A stretch of 64,000 bases of DNA from Snodgrassella alvi. GTDB lineage: Bacteria > Pseudomonadota > Gammaproteobacteria > Burkholderiales > Neisseriaceae. The stretch is from assembly GCF_002777745.1 (NCBI RefSeq), contig NZ_MEIO01000055.1, forward strand, positions 1 through 64,000. Direction: 5' to 3'. The translations under genes and the position numbers were made by a program. Below, piece after piece: positions 18,558 to 28,130 of this stretch (position 1 is the first letter of the stretch; each line of letters begins with the position of its first letter). The notes under the pieces were generated by a model. That model had not been told where the DNA came from, ran no database searches, and was given only the letters and a program-made list of their open reading frames with translations.

Positions 18558-19529
18558 ATGATTAAATTTTGCTGGAAACCTCTTACTCTGTCCGTGATGG
18601 CACTGGCTTTACTCTCTGCCTGCGGTCAGAAAAGTAACGAAAACAATAATACCAGTAGTGCTTCTGCTGCTGTTTCCACAGCTGCGGTTAGCGAATCAAC
18701 AGTTACTGTAAATACAGCCCGTGGTGATATGACAGTACCGGAAAATCCATCCAAAGTTGTGGTATTTGATATGGCTACGCTGGATGATTTACAGGCATTG
18801 AAAGTGCCCGTTGCCGGAGCACCGAAAAAAGTATTGATACCGTATCTACAACAGACTCTGGAAACAGTAAACAATGTTGGCACACTGTTTGAACCGGATA
18901 TGGAAGCACTTAATGCCCTGAAACCGCAGTTGATTATCATCTCAGGTCGTACTGCGCCAAAATATGATGAGCTGGCTGCGCTGGCTCCTACTATGGATAT
19001 GTCTGACAGCGGGCAAGATTTGATTGGTGATGGGCTGAAAATGCTCGATAACTATGGCAAGCTGTTCAAGAAAGAAACAGAAGCCAAAAAACTGCATGAT
19101 GATATCCAGAATCTACTGACTGAAACTCAGCAAGCTGTTAAAGGAAAAGGTACCGGCCTGATTCTGATGGTAAACGCTGGTAAACTTTCTGCTTTCGGAG
19201 CCTCTTCACGCTTTGGCTGGATTCATTCTCAGGTAGGCGTACCGGTAGCAGATACCAATATACCGGCCTCTCCGCATGGCCAGTCTGTATCTTTTGAATA
19301 TGTACAGAAAATCAATCCAGACTGGTTATTTGTTATTGATCGTACAGCAGCAATTGGTGAAGAAGGTAAAACTGCTCAGGCCGTACTTAATAACGATTTA
19401 GTACGCCAGTCTAAAGCATGGAAAGAAAATCATATTATCTATCTGAGCAGTGCTTCCTATCTCGCTGCCGGTGGTGTACAACAAATGAAAACCGACCTAA
19501 CCAATATCAAGGCTGCTTTCGCCCACTAA
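18558..19529 (+). CDS. Siderophore-binding lipoprotein (CeuE/YclQ/FatB-like)
   Basis: 323 residues with a lipoprotein signal peptide and lipobox (LLSAC, Cys near 22), followed by an Asn/Ser/Ala linker and a class III periplasmic-binding fold (VVVFDMATLDDLQAL; LKPQLIIISGR; NPDWLFVIDR). The segment ASPHGQ (His near 240) and SYLAAGG (Tyr near 301) sit where CeuE proteins keep the His and Tyr that complete iron coordination of tetradentate catecholates; that equivalence is from memory of the family. It feeds the two permeases and ATPase downstream. A large hairpin separates it from the permease genes. Confidence 0.88.
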   Translation: MIKFCWKPLTLSVMALALLSACGQKSNENNNTSSASAAVSTAAVSESTVTVNTARGDMTVPENPSKVVVFDMATLDDLQALKVPVAGAPKKVLIPYLQQTLETVNNVGTLFEPDMEALNALKPQLIIISGRTAPKYDELAALAPTMDMSDSGQDLIGDGLKMLDNYGKLFKKETEAKKLHDDIQNLLTETQQAVKGKGTGLILMVNAGKLSAFGASSRFGWIHSQVGVPVADTNIPASPHGQSVSFEYVQKINPDWLFVIDRTAAIGEEGKTAQAVLNNDLVRQSKAWKENHIIYLSSASYLAAGGVQQMKTDLTNIKAAFAH

Positions 19530-19555
19530 ACTGCGCATTATCCACCCACAGTAAT

Positions 19556-19601
19556 CAGGTTTCGCTTTGCCACACAAATTTGTGGCAATAGCGTAAACCT
19601 G
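19556..19601 (+). terminator. Intra-operon hairpin
   Basis: A long imperfect stem joins CAGGTTTCGCTTTGCCACA and its near-complement TGTGGCAATAGCGTAAACCTG around a 6-nt loop. It lies between the binding-protein gene and the permease genes. It has only a modest T-rich tail, so partial readthrough is likely, giving more binding protein than permease. Confidence 0.6.
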
Positions 19602-19624
19602 TTGTCTGTATCCTTTTCTGCCTT

Positions 19625-20593
19625 ATGTTTCGTTCTTCCCAGATTAATGCAATCAATCTGTTGCTGTTGCCATTATTACTGATTATCAGTATTAGCATCG
19701 GTGCAGCCACTTTTCACTGGAGCGACCTGTTCAGCAGCAGCGATACACGCTCCCTATTGCTGTATAGCCGATTACCACGCTCTCTGGCTATTATCCTTAC
19801 CGGTGCCACTCTGGCGGTGGCCGGCATGGTATTACAGATTGTATTGCGCAACCGTTTCCTCGAACCTAATATGGTCGGTGCTACCCAAAGTGCAGCACTT
19901 GGCGTATTACTGGTATCCATCTGGTTGCCACAAGCTACTCAGCTGACCAAAATGAGCTGTGCCAGTATTGCCGCATTGCTGGGCATGACCCTGTTTTTAC
20001 TTTTGTTTCGCCGATTGCCATCTCACAGACAGATGATGATTCCGTTAATCGGTATTATTTACGGCAGTATCATTGAAGCACTGGTAAATTTCATTGGTGT
20101 GGAAACCAATACCCTGCAATTGCTGGCTGTGTGGTTTGCCGGTGATTTTTCCGCTGTGCTGGCAGGTCGCTATGAACTGTTGTGGCTCACCGGACTGATG
20201 GCTCTGCTTATCTATTTTCTGGCCGACCGGCTTACCATTGCCGGGCTGGGACAGAATATCAGTACCAGTCTGGGCATCAACTATGCACAAATGATGTGGA
20301 TTTCCCTGATTACAGTAGCCATGATTACCGCCATTGTTGTGGTAACCGTTGGCCAGATTCCGTTTATCGGACTGGTGGTACCCAATATCGTTTCCCGATT
20401 GGCAGGTGACCGTTTACGGCAGAATCTGCCCTCAGTTGCATTTCTGGGTGCCAATGCCTTACTAATATGTGACATTATTGGCCGTACTATTGATCCGCCT
20501 TATGAAATACCGGTATCCCTGATTTTTGGTATCGTCGGAACCATGATTTTTCTGTATCTGCTGTTTAGAAAGCCTTCCATACATGCAGCTTAA
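19625..20593 (+). CDS. FecCD-family siderophore permease (first)
   Basis: 322 residues with about nine hydrophobic segments, and the conserved LPRSLAIILTGATLAVAG near residue 50 and IPFIGLVVPNIVSRLAGD near 246, the helix that contacts the ATPase. Length and motifs are those of BtuC/FecCD permeases. It pairs with the next permease, whose start codon lies inside its last codons, implying translational coupling. It lies in the CeuBCDE/YclNOPQ gene order. Confidence 0.92.
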   Translation: MFRSSQINAINLLLLPLLLIISISIGAATFHWSDLFSSSDTRSLLLYSRLPRSLAIILTGATLAVAGMVLQIVLRNRFLEPNMVGATQSAALGVLLVSIWLPQATQLTKMSCASIAALLGMTLFLLLFRRLPSHRQMMIPLIGIIYGSIIEALVNFIGVETNTLQLLAVWFAGDFSAVLAGRYELLWLTGLMALLIYFLADRLTIAGLGQNISTSLGINYAQMMWISLITVAMITAIVVVTVGQIPFIGLVVPNIVSRLAGDRLRQNLPSVAFLGANALLICDIIGRTIDPPYEIPVSLIFGIVGTMIFLYLLFRKPSIHAA

Positions 20594-21557
20594 CCCTACC
20601 ATGCCGTCATTTCGTTCCGGTGCACATTTTCTCAGTGTGCTTGGTATTCTATTAATCATTGCCAGTATCCTGTTTATGACCTACGGAGTAAAGGGAGACT
20701 GGGATTTTGTTCTACAGTTGCGTGGCAAGAAACTGCTGATGCTGCTTACCGTAGCGTATGCCGTTGGCGTATCCACACTTCTTTTTCAGACTCTTACCCA
20801 TAATCCCATACTAACCCCGGGATTACTTGGCTATGATTCACTTTATCTGCTACTGCAAACCGTTATCCTATTTATATTTGGTGCAGTGGGCTACACCAGC
20901 ATCAGTGCACTGAGTAAATTTATTATCGAAGCACCATTAATGATGGTTGCGTCCTTATTGCTGTTTCGCACACTAACCAGAAACAGCAATGGTGACCTTG
21001 CGCGCCTGATACTCACTGGTATGATTTTTGGAGTAATGTTTCGCAGCTTTAACAGCCTGTTACAACGCCTGATTGACCCTACCCTGTTTTCCGTTGCCCA
21101 AACCAGCTATTTTGCCCAATTTACCTCAGTGAACATCAGCATGCTGATAATCGGCATGGCAGTAATGCTTATCAGCACCTTATGGATATGGCAGCTACGC
21201 TATCAGCTAGATGTCCTTATGCTTGGACGCAATGCATCAATTGCACTGGGGCTAAACTATGCGCGCTTAAATCGCAGCATCCTGCTGTGGATTGCCCTGC
21301 TGGTTTCTGTTTCCACTGCACTGGTTGGGCCTGTGAGCTTTTTTGGTTTACTGATATGCGCACTGGTCAATACCTGTGTTCCCAATATGAAGCACCAGCT
21401 GCGGATTCCAGCTACATTTCTGATGGCTGCGTTGGTACTGGTCAGCGGCCAGCTAGTATTTGAACACTTACTTGGCATGCAAGGAGTATTGAGTGTCGTC
21501 ATTGAATTTTGCGGCGGCATAGTCTTTCTGTGGCTGGTATTGAAGCGCAAACACTAA
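20583..21557 (+). CDS. FecCD-family siderophore permease (second)
   Basis: 324 residues and multi-pass. It overlaps the first permease by 11 bp. The helix LVGPVSFFGLLICALVNTCV near residue 240 is the ATPase-contact region, less canonical than in its partner, as is usual for the second permease of the YclO/CeuC type. An in-frame ATG at 20601 could also serve as the start. It is expected to form a heterodimeric channel with the upstream protein. Confidence 0.9.
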   Translation: MQLNPTMPSFRSGAHFLSVLGILLIIASILFMTYGVKGDWDFVLQLRGKKLLMLLTVAYAVGVSTLLFQTLTHNPILTPGLLGYDSLYLLLQTVILFIFGAVGYTSISALSKFIIEAPLMMVASLLLFRTLTRNSNGDLARLILTGMIFGVMFRSFNSLLQRLIDPTLFSVAQTSYFAQFTSVNISMLIIGMAVMLISTLWIWQLRYQLDVLMLGRNASIALGLNYARLNRSILLWIALLVSVSTALVGPVSFFGLLICALVNTCVPNMKHQLRIPATFLMAALVLVSGQLVFEHLLGMQGVLSVVIEFCGGIVFLWLVLKRKH

Positions 21558-21622
21558 AGCATACAGCTATTTGCTTATTATATTAACTGTTTTTCCGCCT
21601 ACCGATCTAACCTGACAGCATT

Positions 21623-22381
21623 ATGATTACCATAAAAAATGTTAACCACAACATCAACGGCACAGCAATTCTGCGCGATATCAATCTCAACTTACCTGAT
21701 AAAAGCATTACCGCACTGATTGGCCCCAATGGTGCAGGTAAATCCACCCTATTTTCCCTGATTGCACGGCTACAGCCACTACAACAGGGCAGCATTCATA
21801 TTGACGAACTTGATGTCAGCCACAGCAAATCCACCGACATTGCCAGAAAACTGGCGATATTGTCACAAGAGAACAACATTCAAAGTCGCATTACCGTACG
21901 CGATTTATTGCTGTTTGGTCGCTATCCACATACTCAGGGACGGCTAACTCCTGAAGACCAGCAGATAGTCGATCAGGCATTACAGCGCTTTGAGCTGGAA
22001 CCACTGCAACAACGCTATCTGAGTGCCCTTTCCGGCGGCCAGCGCCAGCGCGCACTTGTGGCCATGACTTTCTGCCAGCAAACCAAACATGTTATTCTAG
22101 ATGAACCGCTCAACAATATGGACATGTATCATGCCCGCGAGCTAATGCGCCTGTTGCGCCAGCTCACCACCGAACAGGGGTTGTCGACCATCATGGTTGT
22201 CCACGATATCAATATGGCCGCCGCCTATGCCGACCATATTGTTGCCTTGAAAAACGGACAGGTTATCATGCAGGGCAGTCCTAAAGACATTATTACCATA
22301 AACAATATACAAACCATATTTAATCTGGATACCGAAGTTGTCAGCCACAAAGATAGACCTCTCGTTATCCACCATCTCTGA
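21623..22381 (+). CDS. Siderophore ABC transporter ATPase
   Basis: 252 residues. Walker A GPNGAGKST is near residues 34-42, the Q-loop ILSQENN near 80, the signature LSGGQRQRA near 136-144, Walker B HVILDEPLNNMD near 158 and the switch histidine in VVHDIN near 193. It belongs to the FepC/FecE/YclP subgroup and powers the two permeases. It starts 65 bp after the second permease in the same direction. Confidence 0.95.
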   Translation: MITIKNVNHNINGTAILRDINLNLPDKSITALIGPNGAGKSTLFSLIARLQPLQQGSIHIDELDVSHSKSTDIARKLAILSQENNIQSRITVRDLLLFGRYPHTQGRLTPEDQQIVDQALQRFELEPLQQRYLSALSGGQRQRALVAMTFCQQTKHVILDEPLNNMDMYHARELMRLLRQLTTEQGLSTIMVVHDINMAAAYADHIVALKNGQVIMQGSPKDIITINNIQTIFNLDTEVVSHKDRPLVIHHL

Positions 22382-22392
22382 CAGGTTATATC

Positions 22393-22632
22393 ATGCAAAA
22401 CAACAATCCTCCCCAACCCCGCAAACATACCTCTCTGATTACAGCTGCTGTTATCCTGTTTGTCATACTGGCCTCTTGGTTTATCTGGCTGTTTATGGGA
22501 GATAACGCCGCAGTACGCATGTCCATGGCACGTATCATGTTTATTTTTTTTGGACTGGTGTGCACATTCCTGTTTGGCATATTCATCATGGTTGGTCTTA
22601 AAATCTGGCGTCAGCAACACCCGCATAACTGA
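22393..22632 (+). CDS. Small two-helix membrane protein of the siderophore operon
   Basis: 79 residues, starting 11 bp after the ATPase stop. It has a short polar N-terminus (QNNNPPQPRKH) and two hydrophobic helices near residues 15-34 and 45-66, with a basic tail. No family is recognised. Position and spacing argue that it is translated from the same mRNA. A role as an accessory of the transporter is inference only. Confidence 0.6.
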   Translation: MQNNNPPQPRKHTSLITAAVILFVILASWFIWLFMGDNAAVRMSMARIMFIFFGLVCTFLFGIFIMVGLKIWRQQHPHN

Positions 22633-22916
22633 AGATTTCATACATTTCCAGCACAACACGGTACCAGAATTCACACAAAATTGCCTAAACACACCAGTTC
22701 AGCACTGACCTACCATCCAACCGAATTATCAGGCCATTTTCTGCATAATGGCCATTCATCCATTGACCAACAAACCAAGCTGTCAATTATCAGCTTGTTT
22801 GTATTCTGAATTTTCCAACCAACCACATAAACCCACCACGAAATGCCAACAAAAAGCATTTTGAATAGATTTGTTATAATACGCATATCTACTAATTTTC
22901 CGGCAATATCTGTGCC

Positions 22917-25900
22917 ATGTCTGCATACGAACTTAATCAAATCCTGACTAAAGACCGCTTTTATCTGCAACGAGCCTGTAAAAATCCCGCCCGTTATGGC
23001 GGTGACGAGAAAATAAACAGCCGTTATCAGCGCTCCCATCAGACCTATCTGCAACGACTGGCCAAACTACCGGTACCCGAATACGACAACACCCTGCCCG
23101 TACATGAAAAACGCGCAGAAATCAAACAAGCCATCAGCCAGCATCAGGTAATTATCGTCTGTGGTGAAACCGGATCAGGCAAAACCACCCAGCTGCCGAA
23201 AATCTGCCTCGAACTAGAGCGCGGCGTGGCCGGACTGATTGGCCATACTCAGCCACGACGGCTAGCAGCCCGTTCAGTAGCCGAGCGCATTGCCGAAGAA
23301 CTGCATAGCCAGATTGGTCAAAGCGTAGGCTATAAAGTACGCTTTAACGACAAAACTGCACCCGAAAGCTATATCAAACTGATGACCGACGGTATCCTGC
23401 TGGCTGAAAGCCAAACCGACCGCTTTCTCAGTGCTTACGATACCATCATCATCGACGAAGCACATGAACGCAGCCTGAACATCGATTTCCTGCTTGGCTA
23501 TCTCAAGCAGCTACTACCTCGGCGACCTGACCTGAAAGTTATTATCACCTCGGCTACTATTGATGCCGAACGCTTCAGCCAGCATTTCACCCTGCATGGC
23601 ACACCAGCTCCTGTAATCGAAGTATCCGGCCGCACTTATCCGGTAGAAATCCGTTATCACCCCTTGCACACCAGAGATGAAGACGAAGCCGAAATAGAAA
23701 TCAACGACGCCATTGTCGATGCTGCCGACGAGCTTGCACGTGAAGGCAATGGTGACATCCTGATTTTTCTACCCGGAGAACGAGAAATCCGCGAAGCAGC
23801 ACATGCATTACAGCAATCACCATTGCGGCGCAACGACGAAATCCTGCCCCTGTTTGCACGCCTGTCTGCTGCCGAACAACATAAAATTTTTCATCCAAAT
23901 GGCCGTCAGCGACGCATCGTACTGGCCACTAACGTTGCCGAAACCTCACTTACAGTACCCGGAATCCGCTATGTCATTGATACCGGACTGGCTCGGGTAA
24001 AACGCTATTCAGCCCGTGCCAAAGTAGAGCAATTACACATCGAACCCATCAGTCAGGCTGCCGCGCGCCAGCGTGCCGGTCGTTGCGGCCGCGTTGCTGC
24101 TGGTATCTGTATCCGCCTGTATAGCGAACAGGATTTCAATCAGCGACCAGCCTTTACTGATCCCGAAATTATCCGCAGCAATCTTGCCGCCGTTATCCTG
24201 CGCATGATTAGCCTCAAACTGGGCGATGTAAACGCCTTCCCTTTTCTGCAAGCTCCCGACCAACGCTATATCAATGACGGCTATCAAGTACTGCTCGAAC
24301 TCGGTGCAGTAGACGAACATAACCAGCTCAGCAAACTGGGGGAACAAATGGCACGCCTGCCGGTAGACCCGCGCATCAGTCGCATGCTGCTGGCCGGCAA
24401 ACGCCTGCAATGCGTTGCCGAAATGCTGGTTATCGTAGCCGCCCTGTCGATTCAGGATCCACGTGAACGACCGCTGGAAGCACGCGAAGCTGCGGCCAAA
24501 GCGCACGAACGTTTCAATGACAAACAATCCGACTTTCTTGCCTACCTGAATATCTGGGATTCTTACCAGCACGAACGTGATAAAGGCCTGTCCAATCGGC
24601 AGATGATACAATGGTGTCATCAATACTTCCTCTCCCACCTGCGCATGCGCGAGTGGCGTGAACTGCACCACCAGCTAGCACAGATTGCCATCGACATGGG
24701 GCTTACCGACAAGGCCAGCGCCTATCGGCAAACACCAGACAACCACGCCATCCAGCCAGCACCCGGCAATAGCGGCGATCAGGATTTGGCAGCCAAACTC
24801 AAACAGCAGCAAATTGCCCGCCGCCAGCAACGCCAGAACCGGCAACAGGCCAAAGAAGCCAGCTACGAACAGATTCACCGCGCACTGCTCACCGGCCTAA
24901 TAGCCAATGTCGGCCTGAAAAGCCCTGAAGGGCATGACTACACCGGTGCGCGTGGCATTCATTTTCATCTGTTTCCCGCCTCCTCACTGTTCAAAAGCAA
25001 GCCCAAATGGGTTATCGCTGCCGAACTCACCGAAACCACCCGTCTGTATGCCCGTGATGTTGGCAAAATCGAACCAGAATGGATTGAAAACGAAGTACCT
25101 CATCTACTGCGCTATCACTACTTCGAACCACACTGGGAACAGAAACGTGGCGAAGTTGTAGCCAGCGAACGCATCACACTGTACGGTCTCACCGTCCTGC
25201 CGCGCCGACCTGTGGCCTATGGGCGCATCAACCCCAAAGAAGCCCGCGAAATTTTTATCCGTAGCGCATTAGTAGCGCAAGAATGCAACCTAAAAGCAGC
25301 TTTTTTCCTGCATAACCACAAACTGATAGAAGAAATCACCGAGCTAGAACACAAATCTCGCCGGCAGGATGTATTGGTAGACGAAGAAGCCCTGTTCAGC
25401 TTCTACGACCAACGCCTGCCTGCCAATATAGAAAACAAAGGCCGCAATCTGCCACTGGCCGATATCCGTACCTTTGAAGCATGGCGCAAACAGGCTGAAG
25501 CAGAAAATCCCAAGCTGCTATACCTGAGCCGAGATGACCTCATGCAACATGCGGCCAGCAACATTACCGAAAGTCAGTTTCCCGAATATCTTGACACCAA
25601 AGATGGCCGCTGCAACCTCAGCTATCGTTTCGAACCCCATCATCCACTTGATGGTGTGACCGTAGCAGTACCCTTGCCACTACTCAACCGCATCAGCATG
25701 GCGCGGCTTGAGTGGCTCGTACCCGGCATGATTCGCGAAAAACTGCAATTACTTATCAAAGCCCTGCCCAAACAAATCCGTCGCATCTGCGTACCCGTAC
25801 CTGATTTCATCACCACCTTTCTCAGCAACAATCCCGACATCAATGCCCCGCTGTTGCCGCAGCTAGCACACGCCATTGCCCGGCATGCCGGCGACATGCG

Positions 25901-26939
25901 TCTGCTCAGCCAGATAGACATCGAACACTGGCATACACAGCAATTACCAGCACATTGCTATTTCAACATTCAGGTAATTGATGACAGCGGTACAGAACTG
26001 GCCAGCGGTCGCGATCTCAATATCCTGCAACAACAGCTCGGACAAGCGGCGGCAGTAACCTTCCGTGACAACAGCAGCGAATTTGAGCGCGACAACATCA
26101 CCAACTGGGATATCGGCAAACTGCCGGAAAGCATCAAATTTGCCCGCGCCAAACAACAGCTTACCGGCTATCTGGGGCTGCAACAGCAAAAAAATGGCAG
26201 CATCTCCTTACGCCTGTTTGATACAGCCCCAGCAGCTGAACAGGCACACCACAGCGGCATTCTTGCCCTTATGAGCCTGCAATTAAAAGAACAAGTTAAA
26301 GATCTCAACAAAGGCCTGCCAGACTTCACCCAAATCGCCATGCTGCTCAAACATCTTGGTGCCGATATCCTGCGCGAAGACCTTACCCACGCAGTACTCG
26401 ACCGTGCCTTGATTGGCGAAGACGAACTGCCACGTGACGAAAAATCCTTCAAAGAACAGCTCAAGCGAGCGCGCAGCCGCCTGCCTGCGGTAAAAGAAGC
26501 CGTCAATCACTATGCTTTACAAACCGCTCAGGCCTATGCCGAAGTCAACAGCCATCTGGGCAAACATCCCTTAACACAGCTTTTGCGCCAGCACCTTAAC
26601 AGCTTAATTTATCCCGGCTTCGCTAGCGCTACCCCGTGGCAGCAATGGCCACGGCTGCCTGTGTATCTGCAAGCCATGCTCAGACGTATGGACAAATATG
26701 GCAGCAATCCTGCACGAGACAGTGCACGTGAAGCCGACATTCAGACACTTACCAATACATGGCATGAAAAAGTACAGCAATATCAGCAACAAAACCAGCC
26801 AGTACCTGCGCCCATAGCCGAATTTCGCTGGATGCTCGAAGAACTGCGTGTTTCCCTGTTTGCACAAGAACTGAAAACCCCTTATCCTGTTTCCGCCAAA
26901 CGGCTGAGCAAAGAGTGGGACAAACGTACAGCCCTATAA
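22917..26939 (+). CDS. hrpA: ATP-dependent RNA helicase HrpA
   Basis: 1340 residues, the normal size for bacterial HrpA, a DEAH-box helicase that rescues stalled ribosomes and handles mRNA. Walker A GETGSGKTT is near residues 83-91, DEAH near 180-183, SATID near 213 and QRAGRCGR near 385-392. A helicase-associated domain and the large DUF3418 C-terminal region follow. The gene is more GC-rich than its downstream neighbours. It ends at a strong terminator. Confidence 0.96.
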   Translation: MSAYELNQILTKDRFYLQRACKNPARYGGDEKINSRYQRSHQTYLQRLAKLPVPEYDNTLPVHEKRAEIKQAISQHQVIIVCGETGSGKTTQLPKICLELERGVAGLIGHTQPRRLAARSVAERIAEELHSQIGQSVGYKVRFNDKTAPESYIKLMTDGILLAESQTDRFLSAYDTIIIDEAHERSLNIDFLLGYLKQLLPRRPDLKVIITSATIDAERFSQHFTLHGTPAPVIEVSGRTYPVEIRYHPLHTRDEDEAEIEINDAIVDAADELAREGNGDILIFLPGEREIREAAHALQQSPLRRNDEILPLFARLSAAEQHKIFHPNGRQRRIVLATNVAETSLTVPGIRYVIDTGLARVKRYSARAKVEQLHIEPISQAAARQRAGRCGRVAAGICIRLYSEQDFNQRPAFTDPEIIRSNLAAVILRMISLKLGDVNAFPFLQAPDQRYINDGYQVLLELGAVDEHNQLSKLGEQMARLPVDPRISRMLLAGKRLQCVAEMLVIVAALSIQDPRERPLEAREAAAKAHERFNDKQSDFLAYLNIWDSYQHERDKGLSNRQMIQWCHQYFLSHLRMREWRELHHQLAQIAIDMGLTDKASAYRQTPDNHAIQPAPGNSGDQDLAAKLKQQQIARRQQRQNRQQAKEASYEQIHRALLTGLIANVGLKSPEGHDYTGARGIHFHLFPASSLFKSKPKWVIAAELTETTRLYARDVGKIEPEWIENEVPHLLRYHYFEPHWEQKRGEVVASERITLYGLTVLPRRPVAYGRINPKEAREIFIRSALVAQECNLKAAFFLHNHKLIEEITELEHKSRRQDVLVDEEALFSFYDQRLPANIENKGRNLPLADIRTFEAWRKQAEAENPKLLYLSRDDLMQHAASNITESQFPEYLDTKDGRCNLSYRFEPHHPLDGVTVAVPLPLLNRISMARLEWLVPGMIREKLQLLIKALPKQIRRICVPVPDFITTFLSNNPDINAPLLPQLAHAIARHAGDMRLLSQIDIEHWHTQQLPAHCYFNIQVIDDSGTELASGRDLNILQQQLGQAAAVTFRDNSSEFERDNITNWDIGKLPESIKFARAKQQLTGYLGLQQQKNGSISLRLFDTAPAAEQAHHSGILALMSLQLKEQVKDLNKGLPDFTQIAMLLKHLGADILREDLTHAVLDRALIGEDELPRDEKSFKEQLKRARSRLPAVKEAVNHYALQTAQAYAEVNSHLGKHPLTQLLRQHLNSLIYPGFASATPWQQWPRLPVYLQAMLRRMDKYGSNPARDSAREADIQTLTNTWHEKVQQYQQQNQPVPAPIAEFRWMLEELRVSLFAQELKTPYPVSAKRLSKEWDKRTAL

Positions 26940-26952
26940 AACCCATAAACCA

Positions 26953-26988
26953 TAATAGCCCCGTTCATCAGAACGGGGCTATTATTTT
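26953..26988 (+). terminator. Terminator after hrpA
   Basis: AATAGCCCCGTTC and GAACGGGGCTATT form a perfect 13-bp stem with a 5-nt loop (ATCA plus flanking), followed by ATTTTATT. Confidence 0.9.
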
Positions 26989-27016
26989 ATTCACCTAACC
27001 ACTACAAGCCAGTATT

Positions 27017-27442
27017 TTAATTATCTACCAGCTTCTGAAAATCCTTATCAATATGTTTAAACAAACGAAATCTTACCTCAGCTGGTGGCAGCGTAATCCC
27101 CAGTTTTTGTGCCAGCAACTGTCCATCAACATACTTATTCTCATAAGGCGACATAGCCAGTGCATTGAAAAAAAACATCAGCTGCTCCTGTGTCTGAAAA
27201 CAAATTGTACACCAGTATTCACTATCCATAACCCGCTGGCGTAACTGCTGAGGTACTTGTTTAACCTGTTCAAATTCCTGCTTCAGCGCTCCCAGCTGCG
27301 CTAATGCTTCCTTATCCGAACGGTGTCCGGCACGAGCAGAACATGCCGGAAATGACACCGGTTCAGAAATATTCTGTGTATTACTACCCAAATCAGATTG
27401 CGCAGACATTTCAGTCTTTACACCGTTCTTATCTTTTTCCAT
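27017..27442 (-). CDS. Phage-type protein paired with a PAPS-reductase-like gene
   Basis: 141 residues from the ATG at 27442, which lies inside the last codons of the upstream gene (14-nt overlap), so translation is coupled. The N-terminal half is polar and Gln/Glu-rich. The C-terminal half contains SEYWCTICFQTQEQLMFF and KYVDGQLLAQKLGI. I recall similar short proteins next to PAPS-reductase-like genes in phages and prophages, always uncharacterised. Function unknown. An upstream in-frame extension is just the antisense-frame shadow of its partner. Confidence 0.65.
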   Translation of the reverse strand: MEKDKNGVKTEMSAQSDLGSNTQNISEPVSFPACSARAGHRSDKEALAQLGALKQEFEQVKQVPQQLRQRVMDSEYWCTICFQTQEQLMFFFNALAMSPYENKYVDGQLLAQKLGITLPPAEVRFRLFKHIDKDFQKLVDN

Positions 27443-28130
27443 GAGCACACTCCCAACGATAAATTTCCAGATCACACAACGGAAAGAACTCCAGAATTCT
27501 CTGATAATCACGCGGATAAAATTTCCTGATGGGTAGTAAGAAACGCAGATCCAAACTATCAAAAGAACAGCCAAATACCTTGTAATCACTTCCAAGCTTG
27601 ACATTATGCTGCGTAAAACAGCGTAGCAAATCCGACTTTTTCCAATCCCATACTGGATAATACTGACACTGGCTTTTCACAATTGAGCCATGTCGCAACA
27701 TACTCAACCGCTGCTTTGGATTTTTCTCCACTCTGGTGCCATTCGCCACCAGCGTATCCAGCGGTAAATCAAACATCCCGCACATTACCTTTCGAATATC
27801 GGAATAATCAAAATCTACCAGTTTTGCCTCATCAATTACCGCCACATTGCATAGTGGCTGAAAGACATGCGTCCTGAGCATCTGATACAGAGCGGGATGC
27901 GGCAAACGGGTAATCCTGATACCAAACTGACGCTCATACAAATCAAGCTGTTCTTCCACAAACTCCAGTTCTGGTACCAGATACAAATAATAAGGATAAA
28001 CATGAGCAAAGCTGTCCTTAATCGCCAGATAAGCAGCAACTGCATTCTTACCTGTGCTAAATGCCAGAATACTTTGCCTGTGTTCTCTAGCTACTTTCTT
28101 AACTGTCTTCGTTCCAGACAAAATAGCCAT
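27429..28130 (-). CDS. PAPS-reductase/ATP-pyrophosphatase-like protein (phage type)
   Basis: 233 residues. The PP-loop near residues 24-30 reads FSTGKNA, where functional members usually have SxGKDS, so the usual Asp and Ser are replaced by Asn and Ala. It contains eight Cys residues spread through the chain (for example CQYYP, FPLCDLE, WECAHG). It resembles the phosphoadenosine-phosphosulfate-reductase-like proteins of phages and mobile islands rather than sulfate-assimilating CysH, which has a C-terminal Cys motif absent here. A partner gene overlaps its end, and a 2.2-kb AT-rich desert lies upstream. Probably a prophage or island remnant. Confidence 0.7.
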   Translation of the reverse strand: MAILSGTKTVKKVAREHRQSILAFSTGKNAVAAYLAIKDSFAHVYPYYLYLVPELEFVEEQLDLYERQFGIRITRLPHPALYQMLRTHVFQPLCNVAVIDEAKLVDFDYSDIRKVMCGMFDLPLDTLVANGTRVEKNPKQRLSMLRHGSIVKSQCQYYPVWDWKKSDLLRCFTQHNVKLGSDYKVFGCSFDSLDLRFLLPIRKFYPRDYQRILEFFPLCDLEIYRWECAHGKR

